From NCBI GenBank assembly GCA_017409825.1, contig JAFQRZ010000002.1:62001-126000 (forward strand): 64,000 bases of DNA, written 5' to 3'. Shown here in pieces: positions 16,419-26,351 of this stretch. The notes below the pieces were generated by a model. It was not told the origin of the DNA. It was given only the letters and a program-made list of their open reading frames with translations, and did not search any database. The position numbers were made by a program, and so were the translations under genes. Within the stretch, counting starts at the first letter, position 1; each line of letters starts with the position of its first letter. Origin of the DNA: Agathobacter sp. Its GTDB lineage: Bacteria; Bacillota; Clostridia; Lachnospirales; Lachnospiraceae.

Positions 16419-17717
16419 CTAACTATTCAATAACATATTATCAAAATTCTGCAACAGCCACTCCGTCATTTTCTTGTTTATTTCATAAAGCTCCTTATAT
16501 TTGTCTTGTTCTGAAAACCACGCCGTTGCTATAAACTGATTTGTAATAACAACATACGGAAGCGCTTTCCACTCGTTATCCGAAAGTTTTACAACTTCAT
16601 CATAGCCATATATTATGTTCTTATATATGTTGATCCACTGATTCAATCTATCTGTATTATCAGCCTCAAAACTTTCGGACAATATCGCTGTAGCCGCATA
16701 GCATGGATCAAAAATTCTAATATTTCTTTCACTAAGGTCGAAATCAAGAACTCCCCAATTGTCACCACATAGTATAATATTCCCAGGATTCGGATCTCGA
16801 TGAATGATTTGTTGTGGCAATGATTCATATATCTCACCAAATTCCTTTTCATACATTTCAAGAAACCCTTCCGGCATATCCATTTTCCCTACCAAAGCTG
16901 GAATTGCCCACTCTTTTGCAGTTTTCAATATATTAGCCTGATTTGCAATTACCTCTACTTTGGAAAGTGCTACACTCAACTGACCTATGATTTCCCCAAT
17001 GAACCGTGCCTTTGGCATATAATCTTCCAGATACATTGTACTTGCCTTTAATTGTTTCCCTTCTAATCGCTTGGTCACATAAAAATACAAATCATCACTT
17101 GCAACCACGAACTTTCCATCTACTGTTTTTATCGGCGTAGCAGTTGATAAACCTATACTTTCCAATGCCTGCGATAATGAAATATGATTCTCAACACGTC
17201 CCAAATTAGGCGAAAACTTGATAACATAGCCGTCTCCTACGTAACATGCAGATTCGCTTACATTCCCTGTTTCTTCATATACAACATCAGCTAGTTTTTC
17301 ATTCTCCAATCCCCAATTCTTTAACACTTCTTTTATTTTTTTGTGTGATACCATTATTTGTTCCTCCTGAAAAAGATTGATTCTGTAAGGTTTTCTCTTT
17401 TTGCTCATAGCAAGAAATTCTGTTGGTGTATAGCCGAATTCACGAACAAAAGCTTTATAAAATCCCGCTTGTGTTTCAAAACCATAAGCCAATGCTACTT
17501 CTATCATTTTCTCTCCACCATGCATATTATATAGTGCATGAACTAATCTTCTCCTTGTTATATACTGCATAACAGGCATCCCGACCGCACTTTGAAACAC
17601 CCTGTAGTAGTGAAACACCGAAAATCCTGCCATTTCACTTAATTCTTTAGCGGTAATATCTGTTTTTAGATTATCCTCAATATAATCAATCGACCTTTGA
17701 ATCATCGTCAGATGCAT
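16419..17717 (-). CDS. AraC-type regulator fused to an APH/CHK-like phosphotransferase
   Basis: 432 residues from the ATG at 17717 (AAGG seven bases upstream). Residues about 1-105 carry the two helix-turn-helix units of AraC/XylS (TAKELSEMAGFSVFHYYRVF and IEVALAYGFETQAGFYKAF). Residues about 125-430 are an aminoglycoside/choline-kinase-like fold with the catalytic loop HRDPNPGNIIL and the metal-binding GVLDFD. The kinase appears intact. The fusion suggests a regulator that binds, and perhaps phosphorylates, a small molecule. Codon use looks more AT-rich than its neighbours, and the gene stands alone, so it may have been acquired. Drug resistance is not shown. Confidence 0.85.
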   Translation of the reverse strand: MHLTMIQRSIDYIEDNLKTDITAKELSEMAGFSVFHYYRVFQSAVGMPVMQYITRRRLVHALYNMHGGEKMIEVALAYGFETQAGFYKAFVREFGYTPTEFLAMSKKRKPYRINLFQEEQIMVSHKKIKEVLKNWGLENEKLADVVYEETGNVSESACYVGDGYVIKFSPNLGRVENHISLSQALESIGLSTATPIKTVDGKFVVASDDLYFYVTKRLEGKQLKASTMYLEDYMPKARFIGEIIGQLSVALSKVEVIANQANILKTAKEWAIPALVGKMDMPEGFLEMYEKEFGEIYESLPQQIIHRDPNPGNIILCGDNWGVLDFDLSERNIRIFDPCYAATAILSESFEADNTDRLNQWINIYKNIIYGYDEVVKLSDNEWKALPYVVITNQFIATAWFSEQDKYKELYEINKKMTEWLLQNFDNMLLNS

Positions 17718-17826
17718 TCCCACACCTTCTTTCCATCATTTTGTAGCTACACACATAAAATATCACACAAATTCCACGAAACCTTTTCCTGTCTTGCTAT
17801 AATCACATAAAAGTTACGGCCATCTC

Positions 17827-17979
17827 GCCAAGTGTGCTCGACCCAACCACTTCGTGGTCTATCAGCTACTTCGTAGCTGTGGCTCTCGCGATTTGGCTAA
17901 ACGCCAAATTACACGAATAAAAACAAAAGGAGGCTGCATACAAGTATGCACCTCCTTTATTTTTATCCGTTCACTTGGC
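17827..17979. repeat. Palindrome-bounded intergenic element, copy A
   Basis: Bounded by GCCAAGT (17827-17833) and its reverse complement ACTTGGC (17973-17979). Inside are small hairpins (CCACTTCGTGG, AGCTACTTCGTAGCT), the block CTCGCGATTTGGCTAAACGC plus CAAATT, and a terminator. The same boundaries and block recur at 26352-26537. Confidence 0.6.
17920..17965 (-). terminator. Bidirectional terminator of the MacB-like operon
   Basis: Long stem AAAGGAGG...CCTCCTTT (17926-17941 with 17944-17958, one unpaired base) with T-rich tails on both strands. Confidence 0.85.
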
Positions 17980-17993
17980 TAGATAGTTTTCTT

Positions 17994-19277
17994 CTACTCA
18001 TATCTCAACGCATCGATTGGGTTCATCTGTGCCGCCTTATTCGCTGGGAAGTATCCAAAGAATAATCCGATGCCCATAGAGAAAGCAAGGGAAATAATGA
18101 TACCTCCGATAGACGGCATCGCTGGATAGCCCATATAATTGGAAAGGATAACACCTGCGGTAATACCGAGTATCAAACCAATAATACCACCGATTAAACA
18201 GATGATAATCGCTTCTACAATAAACTGTGCGCGAATCGAAGAATTCTTTGCACCTAACGCTTTTCTCGTACCAATTTCACGGGTACGTTCGGTAACGGAT
18301 ACCAGCATAATGTTCATTACACCAATACCTCCTACCAAAAGAGCAATTCCTGCAACAATCGAAATCGCCATGGTAATCGTATCCAACATACTGGTCAGCA
18401 TCGCAATCATGCTTTCTAAGGTCATAACCGTCACTTCAAAATCTGCATTGTTTCGATAGTATGGTTCATAGAAACTCTTAATGTTTTTGGAAAGCTGTTC
18501 GGTATCTACACCTACCGCTGCACTTACACGGATGGTTGAGAAGTGATCCTTCGAGTGAGTAATTCCCATCGCAGTCTGCAAAGGAATATATACTGTACTA
18601 CCACCAAAACTAATCATACCCATTCCAGAGGCACTTGCACTTTTATAAACACCTACGATGGTAAGAGAAATATTGCTATCTTCTAATTCAACATCCATCA
18701 CCTTACCAACTGCTTCTTTTACATCGCCAAACATATCTTTCGCAAAGTCTTCCTGTACTAAGCAGCTCATGCGTTGTCCATTATAATCCTGCTGCGAAAG
18801 CATACTTCCTGCAACGATATCAATTGGGGAAGTGATGAAATATCCAACAGTAGTTCCTGTTAAAGAAACCTTTCCCTTTGTGTTTTTATATTCTGCAGTT
18901 CCTCTGCCAGCCGAATGTGAAATATTAATCGCATAAATATCATCATCGAAACGCTCATACATTTCCTGAATCATTTCGCTCGTGATATAATCCGCATCCG
19001 TCATTTCCGCATCCGAATCCGAAACTGCATATTCTGCACCATCTAATTTCTGGCTATAATCATGTTCCTGACTGCGTTCGCTTACCATAACATACACGTC
19101 ATTGGAACCCATAGACTGCAAGCTTTCCTCAATGGAAATCGTCAAAGAATTACCTACTGTAAAAATCGCAATAACGGCCGCGATACCAATAATAATTCCG
19201 AGCATAGTCAGTAACGCACGCATCTTATTCGATTTCAAACTGGTAATGGCAAGTGTAATATTTTCACCTAATAACAT
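17994..19277 (-). CDS. MacB-like ABC transporter permease (FtsX family)
   Basis: 427 residues with the MacB topology: a transmembrane helix near 20-40, a large extracytoplasmic domain (about 45-280) and three helices in the last 150 residues (FtsX domain), including the MNIMLVSVTERTREIGTRKA motif just after the second helix. It probably acts as a mechanotransmission permease for peptide, antibiotic or cell-wall substrates. The ATG abuts the ATPase stop. Last gene of an adaptor-ATPase-permease set. Confidence 0.92.
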   Translation of the reverse strand: MLLGENITLAITSLKSNKMRALLTMLGIIIGIAAVIAIFTVGNSLTISIEESLQSMGSNDVYVMVSERSQEHDYSQKLDGAEYAVSDSDAEMTDADYITSEMIQEMYERFDDDIYAINISHSAGRGTAEYKNTKGKVSLTGTTVGYFITSPIDIVAGSMLSQQDYNGQRMSCLVQEDFAKDMFGDVKEAVGKVMDVELEDSNISLTIVGVYKSASASGMGMISFGGSTVYIPLQTAMGITHSKDHFSTIRVSAAVGVDTEQLSKNIKSFYEPYYRNNADFEVTVMTLESMIAMLTSMLDTITMAISIVAGIALLVGGIGVMNIMLVSVTERTREIGTRKALGAKNSSIRAQFIVEAIIICLIGGIIGLILGITAGVILSNYMGYPAMPSIGGIIISLAFSMGIGLFFGYFPANKAAQMNPIDALRYE

Positions 19278-19985
19278 TTACAACACCTGCCTCTCTCTTT
19301 TTACTACTTCAGACACGATGTTCCCATCTCGAATGGAAATAATACGGTCTGTCTCCTCCGCCAACTCCGGCGAGTGTGTAATCAGCACAATCGTCTTGTG
19401 CTGTTCTTCATTTAATTTATGGAACAAGTCCATTACCAATCGTCCTGTCTTGGTGTCTAATGCACCTGTTGGCTCGTCCGCCAAAATAATCGCAGGGTCA
19501 TTTGCCATCGCACGGGCAATTGCCACACGCTGCTTCTGACCACCTGAAAGCTCTTCTGGCAAGTGATTTGCACGATCAGACATTTCTACCAATTCCAACA
19601 ATTCCTGTGCACGTTTTCTTCGTTCTGCCTTTGGAACACCCGCATAAAGCATTGGCAACTCTACATTACGAAGTGCATTCGTTTTGGAAATCAAGTTATA
19701 GGTCTGAAATACAAAACCGATTTTCTGATTTCGAATATCAGACAACTCATTGTCATGTGCATTTTCTACATCAATGCCATCCAGATAATAGCTGCCAGAG
19801 GTAGGACGATCCAAAACGCCAATCAAATTCATCAGGGTAGATTTTCCAGAACCCGAAGGCCCTACGATAGAGAGGAATTCCCCTTCTTTTACTTCAAGCG
19901 AAACGCCATGCAAAATCTCCAATTCGTTTGGCTCCCCAATATAGAATTTCTTGACGATATTTTCCAGCCTAATAATAGAGCTCAT
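19278..19985 (-). CDS. MacB-like ABC transporter ATP-binding protein
   Basis: 235 residues. Walker A GPSGSGKST, Q-loop VFQTYNL, signature LSGGQKQRVAIARA, Walker B IILADEPTGALD, switch His ITHSPELAEETDRI. The closest family is MacB/LolD-type exporter ATPases, which pair with FtsX-like permeases. Good AAAGGA ribosome-binding site; 17 bases separate it from the adaptor gene. Confidence 0.94.
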   Translation of the reverse strand: MSSIIRLENIVKKFYIGEPNELEILHGVSLEVKEGEFLSIVGPSGSGKSTLMNLIGVLDRPTSGSYYLDGIDVENAHDNELSDIRNQKIGFVFQTYNLISKTNALRNVELPMLYAGVPKAERRKRAQELLELVEMSDRANHLPEELSGGQKQRVAIARAMANDPAIILADEPTGALDTKTGRLVMDLFHKLNEEQHKTIVLITHSPELAEETDRIISIRDGNIVSEVVKRERQVL

Positions 19986-20002
19986 AATTCTCGTCCTTTC
20001 TG

Positions 20003-21448
20003 TTAAATTCCGGCACCTGCGCCCATCATGTTCAAAAGTTCCTCAATAGAGCTATTGCCCTGTGCATCTGGAACTAAAATTTCAGTTTCTTCTGATACTT
20101 TATCAGAGATAATTTCTACATAATAGGTTCCCTGTAATCCAACCGTAACATCCAATTCCTTGGTTACATAGTTACCATCTTCATCTTTTCCCGTTACTTC
20201 TTCTACATAAGTAGTACCATCGGTTCTGGTATATATCGCATCATAAGGAACTGACCATACATCCACACTCTCTTCTGTAATGATACTGGTCTTTGCATTC
20301 ATGCCAAGACGAAGTCTATCATTTTGTTCTTTTAATTCGATTTTTACAAGATAGGTTGCACTTCCACTACCACTTAAACTGCTGGTATCCATACCACCCA
20401 TAAGGCTAGAAAAACCACTCATAGAAGAGCTTCCACTATTGGTTGCACGAGGCGCCACGTATGTAATGATACCTTCTAATTCCGCATCTCTCGTCGCATC
20501 TGTTTTTACCAATACCTTCATACCAATGGCAATATCTGCAACATCATATTCTTCCACCTGTGCTTCTACAATAAAACGGTCCACACCTTCAATGCTAGCA
20601 ATCGTTCCGCCATTGAAATTGCTGCCCTCGGTTACGTTTACTGCAGTTACAACACCACTAATGCCTGCACGAATCGTACAATCATCCTTCTGCTCCTGCA
20701 AGGATTCTAAACGTTCTTCGTAATTATCAATGGTTGTATCCATCTGCTCTACATAATTTTCTTTCGCATCTTCCAAATTTGAAGTGTCTGCATCTTCCAA
20801 AGATTCCACTCTGGATTTGTAATTATCCACTCTGGTCTGCGCATTATCTACTGTTGATTTCTGAGAATTAATAGTAGAAACTAAATCTACCTTTTCAGAA
20901 ACAGATAGTGTGTTATTGGCAATACCATCTGCATATTCTTTTTCCCATTTTGCTAACTCTGCTTTTTCTTCTGCAAGCTTCGCTTCAGCCTCTGCTAAAT
21001 TTTCTTTCGCTTCTGCTAAATCTTCTGCATTTTCTGCCTTGCGGTCAGCAATCTGTTTGTCGTAATCAGCTAACTGTGTCTGCTTGTCTTCTTTGGCATC
21101 AGCAATATTTTCCTGCACTGTTTTCATCTGCTCATCCAAATCATCTGTATTAAAAATACAAATCACATCACCCACGGCTACCATATCTCCAGCTTCAACC
21201 TTTACGGATTCTACTTTCATTCCATAAGAACCACCTGTAACATTTTCTGTGTTTGCAGCTTCAATCATACCATTTGCTGTAATGCTATTCGCGATAGTAC
21301 GCTTTGTAATCAGCTCCACCGTTCCATTTGTGGTCTGTTCCTGCTTCTTCCCAGCTCCTGCTACTGCAAGTCCTACAATAAGAGCAATCACAAGCACCAC
21401 TGCCACAATAATGATAATCCATTTTTTCTTTCCTTTTTTTGCGGACAT
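20003..21448 (-). CDS. Membrane-fusion / HlyD-like adaptor protein
   Basis: 481 residues. A Lys-rich start, then one transmembrane helix (about 10-32), a lipoyl/biotinyl-like half near 60-100, a coiled-coil hairpin rich in Ala, Glu and Lys (about 100-265), the second lipoyl half (about 270-310) and beta-barrel domains. The layout matches MacA-type adaptors. In Gram-positive bacteria such adaptors span the wall and cooperate with the MacB-like pair. First gene of the three-gene operon. Confidence 0.9.
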   Translation of the reverse strand: MSAKKGKKKWIIIIVAVVLVIALIVGLAVAGAGKKQEQTTNGTVELITKRTIANSITANGMIEAANTENVTGGSYGMKVESVKVEAGDMVAVGDVICIFNTDDLDEQMKTVQENIADAKEDKQTQLADYDKQIADRKAENAEDLAEAKENLAEAEAKLAEEKAELAKWEKEYADGIANNTLSVSEKVDLVSTINSQKSTVDNAQTRVDNYKSRVESLEDADTSNLEDAKENYVEQMDTTIDNYEERLESLQEQKDDCTIRAGISGVVTAVNVTEGSNFNGGTIASIEGVDRFIVEAQVEEYDVADIAIGMKVLVKTDATRDAELEGIITYVAPRATNSGSSSMSGFSSLMGGMDTSSLSGSGSATYLVKIELKEQNDRLRLGMNAKTSIITEESVDVWSVPYDAIYTRTDGTTYVEEVTGKDEDGNYVTKELDVTVGLQGTYYVEIISDKVSEETEILVPDAQGNSSIEELLNMMGAGAGI

Positions 21449-21494
21449 TTGTTTGATTCCTTTCCTCTCTTGATGTCAAATTTTTGCTATTTCC

Positions 21495-21500
21495 ATTATA
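21495..21500 (-). promoter_or_regulatory. -10 box of the efflux operon
   Basis: Perfect TATAAT on the minus strand, 47 bases before the adaptor start. No recognisable -35 at the right distance, so the promoter may need an activator. Confidence 0.45.
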
Positions 21501-21561
21501 CTCTTTTTTTATATGATGAACATAGGTTTATTCTAAATTTTTTATAAAAATTTTATGCAAT

Positions 21562-22707
21562 CTATCTCTTTTTACTAAGTGTAACCACAACCTCGGTGTG
21601 ACTCGTAAATGGAAACATATCGAATGGTGTCGCTTCCTCTACCTGATAACCCTTTTTCGTCAGATATTTCAAATCTCGAGCCAACGTGTCTGGACCACAA
21701 GAAACATAAACCACTCGCTTCGGAGCCAGTTTTACCACCGATGATAAAAAAGCTTCATCACTGCCACTACGAGGCGGATCCATAATTACCACGTCCACCT
21801 TTTCATTTTTCTCCGCCAACGACACCATATATCTTCCTGCATCCTCGTTTACAAAACGGATATTTTTGATATCGTTTCTCTTTGCGTTAGTAACGGCATC
21901 TCGAATGGCATCCTTATTCAACTCAACCCCATAAACCTCTTTCGCATGCTTTGATGCGATAATTCCAACTGTTCCAGTTCCACAATATGCATCAATTACT
22001 TTTTCTTTTCCCGTCAGCCTTGCACAAGAAATCGCTTTCTCATATAAAATTTCCGTCTGAGCAGGATTTACCTGATAAAAAGAATTCGGCGAAATGCGGA
22101 AGGTACAGCCACATAACTTGTCCTCAATAAATCCCTTGCCATAAACCACAATATTTCTTTCTCCAAGTACCATACTTGTCTTCTTGTCATTTACATTGAT
22201 TACTACAGTACTAATATTTGGATGGTTCTTGCGTAAGGCTTTTACAAAATTGTTTTTTGATGGAAGTATTGGAGATACTAAAACCAGTACCACCATAATT
22301 TCTCCCGTATGATACCCTTTTCGAACTAGCACATGTCGCAAAAGTCCATATCCCGTATCTTCGTCATAAGCCTTAATCTTAAAGGATTTCAACAATCCTT
22401 TTATATCACGAATAATTTTGTCAGCTTCCGCATCCTCAATCTGACAGCTTTCGATATCAACAATATCATGGGAATTCTTCTTATATACACCAGCAACTAC
22501 CTGCCCACGTCCCACACAACCAAAGACCGCATGCACCTTATGACGATAGTAATATGGATTTTCCATCCCTACGATTGGGGAAACCTTTACAAATTCTTTC
22601 AGTAATTTTTTTACATTTGCTTCCTTTGTTTCGAGCTGCTTTGAATACTCTATGCCTTGGTAATCGCAACCACCACATTTCTTTGCATATTGACAAATTT
22701 TTTCCAT
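21562..22707 (-). CDS. Class I RNA (uracil-C5)-methyltransferase, RlmD/RlmCD-like
   Basis: 381 residues from the ATG at 22707, chosen for GGAG six bases upstream (an ATG at 22719 overlaps that site). N-terminal Cys cluster CQYAKKCGGCDYQ likely binds [4Fe-4S]; the SAM domain has DAYCGTGTVG; catalytic region VIMDPPRSG and VSCGPDTLARDL. There is no N-terminal TRAM domain. It methylates uridines in rRNA or tRNA; the target base cannot be assigned from sequence. Convergence and promoters show it is a stand-alone gene. Confidence 0.9.
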   Translation of the reverse strand: MEKICQYAKKCGGCDYQGIEYSKQLETKEANVKKLLKEFVKVSPIVGMENPYYYRHKVHAVFGCVGRGQVVAGVYKKNSHDIVDIESCQIEDAEADKIIRDIKGLLKSFKIKAYDEDTGYGLLRHVLVRKGYHTGEIMVVLVLVSPILPSKNNFVKALRKNHPNISTVVINVNDKKTSMVLGERNIVVYGKGFIEDKLCGCTFRISPNSFYQVNPAQTEILYEKAISCARLTGKEKVIDAYCGTGTVGIIASKHAKEVYGVELNKDAIRDAVTNAKRNDIKNIRFVNEDAGRYMVSLAEKNEKVDVVIMDPPRSGSDEAFLSSVVKLAPKRVVYVSCGPDTLARDLKYLTKKGYQVEEATPFDMFPFTSHTEVVVTLSKKR

Positions 22708-22730
22708 AAAAAACTCCATTCTGAAATTAT

Positions 22731-22760
22731 TTGCACTTATTATAGCATATATGGTAAAAT
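22731..22760 (+). promoter_or_regulatory. Promoter of the CoA-transferase gene
   Basis: TTGCAC (22731-22736), 18 bases, TAAAAT (22755-22760). The expected start site (about 22767) favours the ATG at 22791 over 22770. Confidence 0.55.
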
Positions 22761-22790
22761 AAATTAAGTATGTATACTTGGGGGAATAAT

Positions 22791-24131
22791 ATGAACTTCA
22801 TCGACGAATATAATCAGAAGAAGGTTACTGCCGACGAAGCTGTAAAAGTTATCCAATCTGGGGACTGGGTAGACTATGGTTTTTGCGTAACAACAGTTGA
22901 TGCACTTGACAAAGCACTTGCCAAGCGCACCGACGAATTAACTAACATAAATTTAAGAGGGGCCATCCTTCCAAAGATGCCTGCCGTTTTTGAACGAGCG
23001 GATGCTGGTGAACATTTCACTTGGAATTCCTGGCATTTTAGCGGTGTCGAACGCAAGCTCGCTGCACGCGGCCTTGCCTACTATGCATCGATTTCCTACT
23101 CTGAGCTCCCTCGTTACTATGAGGACCTCGACACACCTAGCCGAGTGGTTATGCTACAAGTAGCACCAATGGACGAAAATGGTTACTTTAATTTCGGGCC
23201 GAGCGCATCTCACTTAGCAGCCGCATGCAGACGTGCAGAAATTGTAATTGTAGAAGTCAATCAAAACATGCCATATTGTGTTGGTGGGTCAGAAGCTGGC
23301 GTTCATATTTCAGAAGTTGATTTTATCGTAGAAGGGGACAACCCTCCTATTGCAGCATTGGCCTCTGGTGGCGTGGCTTCAGATGTAGACAAGGCGATTG
23401 CCCAGCAGATTGTAGAACACATCCCGAATCGTGCATGTTTACAGCTCGGAATCGGCGCTATGCCAAATACCGTTGGTTCTCTTATTGCTCATTCGGATTT
23501 AAAAGATTTGGGCGTACACACTGAAATCTATTCCGATGGTTTTGTAGATATTGCTCAAGCTGGTAAAATCACAGGAGCCTATAAAAATATAGACCCCCAT
23601 CGACAAACCTATGTATTTGCAATGGGCACGCAAAAGGTATATGATTATATACACAATAATAAGGAAATGCTTAGTGCACCTGCCAGCTATGTAAATGATA
23701 TTCGTACCATCGCAGCGCAGGACAACCTTATTTCAATCAATAATTGTGTAGACATAGATTTATTTGGGCAGATAAGTTCCGAAAGTTCTGGTTTTAAACA
23801 AATAACTGGAGCTGGCGGACAGCTCGATTTTGTATTAGGCGCATATCTATCCAAAGGTGGAAAAAGCTTCATTTGCTGTTCCTCTACCTTTACTGATAAA
23901 AATGGCAATCTGCATTCACGCATTCGTCCGACACTTGCCGCAGGCTCTATCGTCACTGCGACACGTGCCTGTGCTCAGTATGTGGCAACTGAACATGGCA
24001 TGGTTAATGTCAAGGGCTTAAGCACTTGGCAACGGGCCGAAGCAATCATTTCCATTGCTCATCCTGCGTTCCAGGAAGAGTTGATACAAGAAGCAGAAAA
24101 AATTGGAATTTGGAGACGGAGCAACCGTTAA
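22791..24131 (+). CDS. Butyryl-CoA:acetate CoA-transferase-like enzyme
   Basis: 446 residues from the ATG at 22791 (GGGGG seven bases upstream). Acetyl-CoA hydrolase/transferase (Cat2-like) family. Segments such as [58 protein letters not shown] and [17 protein letters not shown] closely match, from memory, the But enzymes of Roseburia and relatives. The catalytic Glu is probably in [12 protein letters not shown] (about residue 240). But makes butyrate and acetyl-CoA from butyryl-CoA and acetate, the last step of fermentation in gut butyrate producers. 4-hydroxybutyrate CoA-transferase is the main alternative. No other butyrate genes are nearby. Confidence 0.83.
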   Translation: MNFIDEYNQKKVTADEAVKVIQSGDWVDYGFCVTTVDALDKALAKRTDELTNINLRGAILPKMPAVFERADAGEHFTWNSWHFSGVERKLAARGLAYYASISYSELPRYYEDLDTPSRVVMLQVAPMDENGYFNFGPSASHLAAACRRAEIVIVEVNQNMPYCVGGSEAGVHISEVDFIVEGDNPPIAALASGGVASDVDKAIAQQIVEHIPNRACLQLGIGAMPNTVGSLIAHSDLKDLGVHTEIYSDGFVDIAQAGKITGAYKNIDPHRQTYVFAMGTQKVYDYIHNNKEMLSAPASYVNDIRTIAAQDNLISINNCVDIDLFGQISSESSGFKQITGAGGQLDFVLGAYLSKGGKSFICCSSTFTDKNGNLHSRIRPTLAAGSIVTATRACAQYVATEHGMVNVKGLSTWQRAEAIISIAHPAFQEELIQEAEKIGIWRRSNR

Positions 24132-24147
24132 ACATTAGGAGGTAATC

Positions 24148-26340
24148 ATGAAAAAGATACTTGATGTTTTGAAAGACAAATTACATTTCATTAAAGAAAA
24201 GCTCTTTACAAAACATGAAAAACAACACTCGGAAAAGTATTACAAAATTATCAATATCTTAAATAATTATTCTTTTCTGTGGCATGTACTACTATCGATG
24301 TTTGTAGTATTTTTAGTAGAGCTTGCTTCCAGATGGAGTATCACTTCTGCATTTAGCTTTATCGCAAAAACGCCATTGGTATTTTTTTATAATTCCTTTA
24401 TCGTTTTTGCATCCCTTACTTTGGTTTATTTATTCCGAAGAAGAGCTTTTGCACGATTAATTATCAGCTCTTTTTGGATTATTTTAGGAATCATAAATGG
24501 TATTGTTCTTTCGAACCGTGTTACGCCGTTTGGTTTTGCAGACTTAACTGTAGTATCTGACTTGCTTACGATGTTAGACACCTACATTTCACCAACCATG
24601 ATGGTAATAATTGTAGTGGCTGTTATTATATTCCTTATATTCTGTTCCCTCATTTACATTCATGGGCCTCAATTCAAGGGAAAACAGCGCCGTATTATTT
24701 CGTTGGCCTCTATCTTGTCCATTGTATTTATTGCAATTCCAGCAACTACAAATATTGCGCAGGAAAATAATATCATTGCTAGTTATTTTACAAATATTGC
24801 ACAAGGTTACATGGACTATGGTTTTGTATATTCTTTCTCATCCGGTTTTGTAAACTGGGGCATGAAGGAACCTGCAGAATACGACGAAGCAGTAATTGAT
24901 GCTTTGATGCAGGCCGTTGAAAGCGAAAAAGCCGTTACAACTGTAACGACCGAAAATGGTCCTAATATTATTACAGTACTTTTGGAATCCTTTGTAGACC
25001 CAGATGAATTCAACTTTATGACATATAGCCAGGACCCTACTCCATTCTTCCACTATCTGGAAGACAATTACACCTCTGGTTACTTAACAATGCCAGTCGT
25101 TGGAGCCGGTACCGCAAATGCAGAATTTGAAATTCTTACCGGTATGAGATTACAGTACTTTGGAACTGGAGAATATCCATATAAAACGGTTTTAAAAGAA
25201 GTAGAAAATTGCGAAAGCATCGCATCTTATTTGAAATCCATCGGATATGGAACACATGCCGTACACAACAACGGCGGAAACTTCTACAGCCGTGTAAATG
25301 CATTCTCTATGATGGGATTCGATTCTTTCACTAGTAAGGAATTGATGGACATCACAGAGTTCACACCAAACGAAGGCTGGGCAGAAGACTCCATCCTCGC
25401 GGAAGAAACGATGAAAACCTTCACCTCTACTCCTGGACCAGACTTAACCTACGTAATTACTGTAGGACAGCATGGTGTATATCCAGAAGAAAAAGTAATC
25501 GAAGAACCATATTGCGAAGTTTATGGACTTCCAACAGAAGGCGAAACCAATGCTTGGACCTATTATATGCACCAGGCAAACAAAACAGACCAGTTTATGC
25601 AAGAACTTATCACATCCCTCGAAGCCTTTGAGGAAGATACTATCGTCGTATTCTGGGGCGACCATCTTCCAACCATGGGGCTGGAAGATTCCGAAATGGT
25701 TTCTGGTGATATCTACAAAACCAAATATGTTACCTGGAACAACTTTGGGTTAGAACAAAATGACAAAGATTTATATGCTTACCAACTTATGGCTGATATT
25801 TTCAATCAGATTGGTATTCACGATGGCACAATGGTGGCTTACCACCAGACACAGTCAGACAACCCAGACAATCAGGCGTATTTAGATGGTATTGAACAGT
25901 TACAGTATGATATCCTTTATGGCAGCCGTTACTGCTACGATGGCGATATCAACAAATATCCAGCGACCGACATTATTATGGGAATCGATGACGTCATCAT
26001 TTCCGAAATGTATCCTCATACAGACGAGGAAGGCACCGAATGGGTTGTATTAAAAGGCGAAAGCTTCACCAACTGGAGTCGTGTATATGTAAATGGAGAA
26101 AAAATCGGAACTACTTATGTATCTGGCAACGAGCTTTGGATTAAAGCATCTAAGATTGATGAAGGCGATACAGTAGTTGTAAATCAGAATGGTTCCAAGA
26201 GTACCATCTTTAGAAGTTCAAACGAATTCACCTACGTGATTCCAGTAGCAGATGATGTTGACGAAACACCAGCTACAGAAGGCACTGAGAACACGGAGAA
26301 TTCTAAAAACGCTGAAAATGCAGAAGGAGCTACGCCGTAG
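24148..26340 (+). CDS. LtaS-like sulfatase-family membrane enzyme
   Basis: 730 residues. About five transmembrane helices (roughly 45-205), then an extracellular sulfatase/phosphoglycerol-transferase domain (about 270-570). The metal-binding Glu is about 280 (TVLLESF), the nucleophile Thr about 322 (GAGTANAEFE), and the metal site VVFWGDHLPT lies near 500. Residues about 610-705 look like a beta-sandwich (IPT/TIG-like) absent from typical LtaS, followed by an Asn/Glu/Thr-rich tail. It probably transfers glycerol phosphate or a similar group to a surface polymer. Strong AGGAGG site 16 bases after the CoA-transferase; the two may be co-transcribed. Confidence 0.88.
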   Translation: MKKILDVLKDKLHFIKEKLFTKHEKQHSEKYYKIINILNNYSFLWHVLLSMFVVFLVELASRWSITSAFSFIAKTPLVFFYNSFIVFASLTLVYLFRRRAFARLIISSFWIILGIINGIVLSNRVTPFGFADLTVVSDLLTMLDTYISPTMMVIIVVAVIIFLIFCSLIYIHGPQFKGKQRRIISLASILSIVFIAIPATTNIAQENNIIASYFTNIAQGYMDYGFVYSFSSGFVNWGMKEPAEYDEAVIDALMQAVESEKAVTTVTTENGPNIITVLLESFVDPDEFNFMTYSQDPTPFFHYLEDNYTSGYLTMPVVGAGTANAEFEILTGMRLQYFGTGEYPYKTVLKEVENCESIASYLKSIGYGTHAVHNNGGNFYSRVNAFSMMGFDSFTSKELMDITEFTPNEGWAEDSILAEETMKTFTSTPGPDLTYVITVGQHGVYPEEKVIEEPYCEVYGLPTEGETNAWTYYMHQANKTDQFMQELITSLEAFEEDTIVVFWGDHLPTMGLEDSEMVSGDIYKTKYVTWNNFGLEQNDKDLYAYQLMADIFNQIGIHDGTMVAYHQTQSDNPDNQAYLDGIEQLQYDILYGSRYCYDGDINKYPATDIIMGIDDVIISEMYPHTDEEGTEWVVLKGESFTNWSRVYVNGEKIGTTYVSGNELWIKASKIDEGDTVVVNQNGSKSTIFRSSNEFTYVIPVADDVDETPATEGTENTENSKNAENAEGATP

Positions 26341-26351
26341 AGAGTAGTTAA

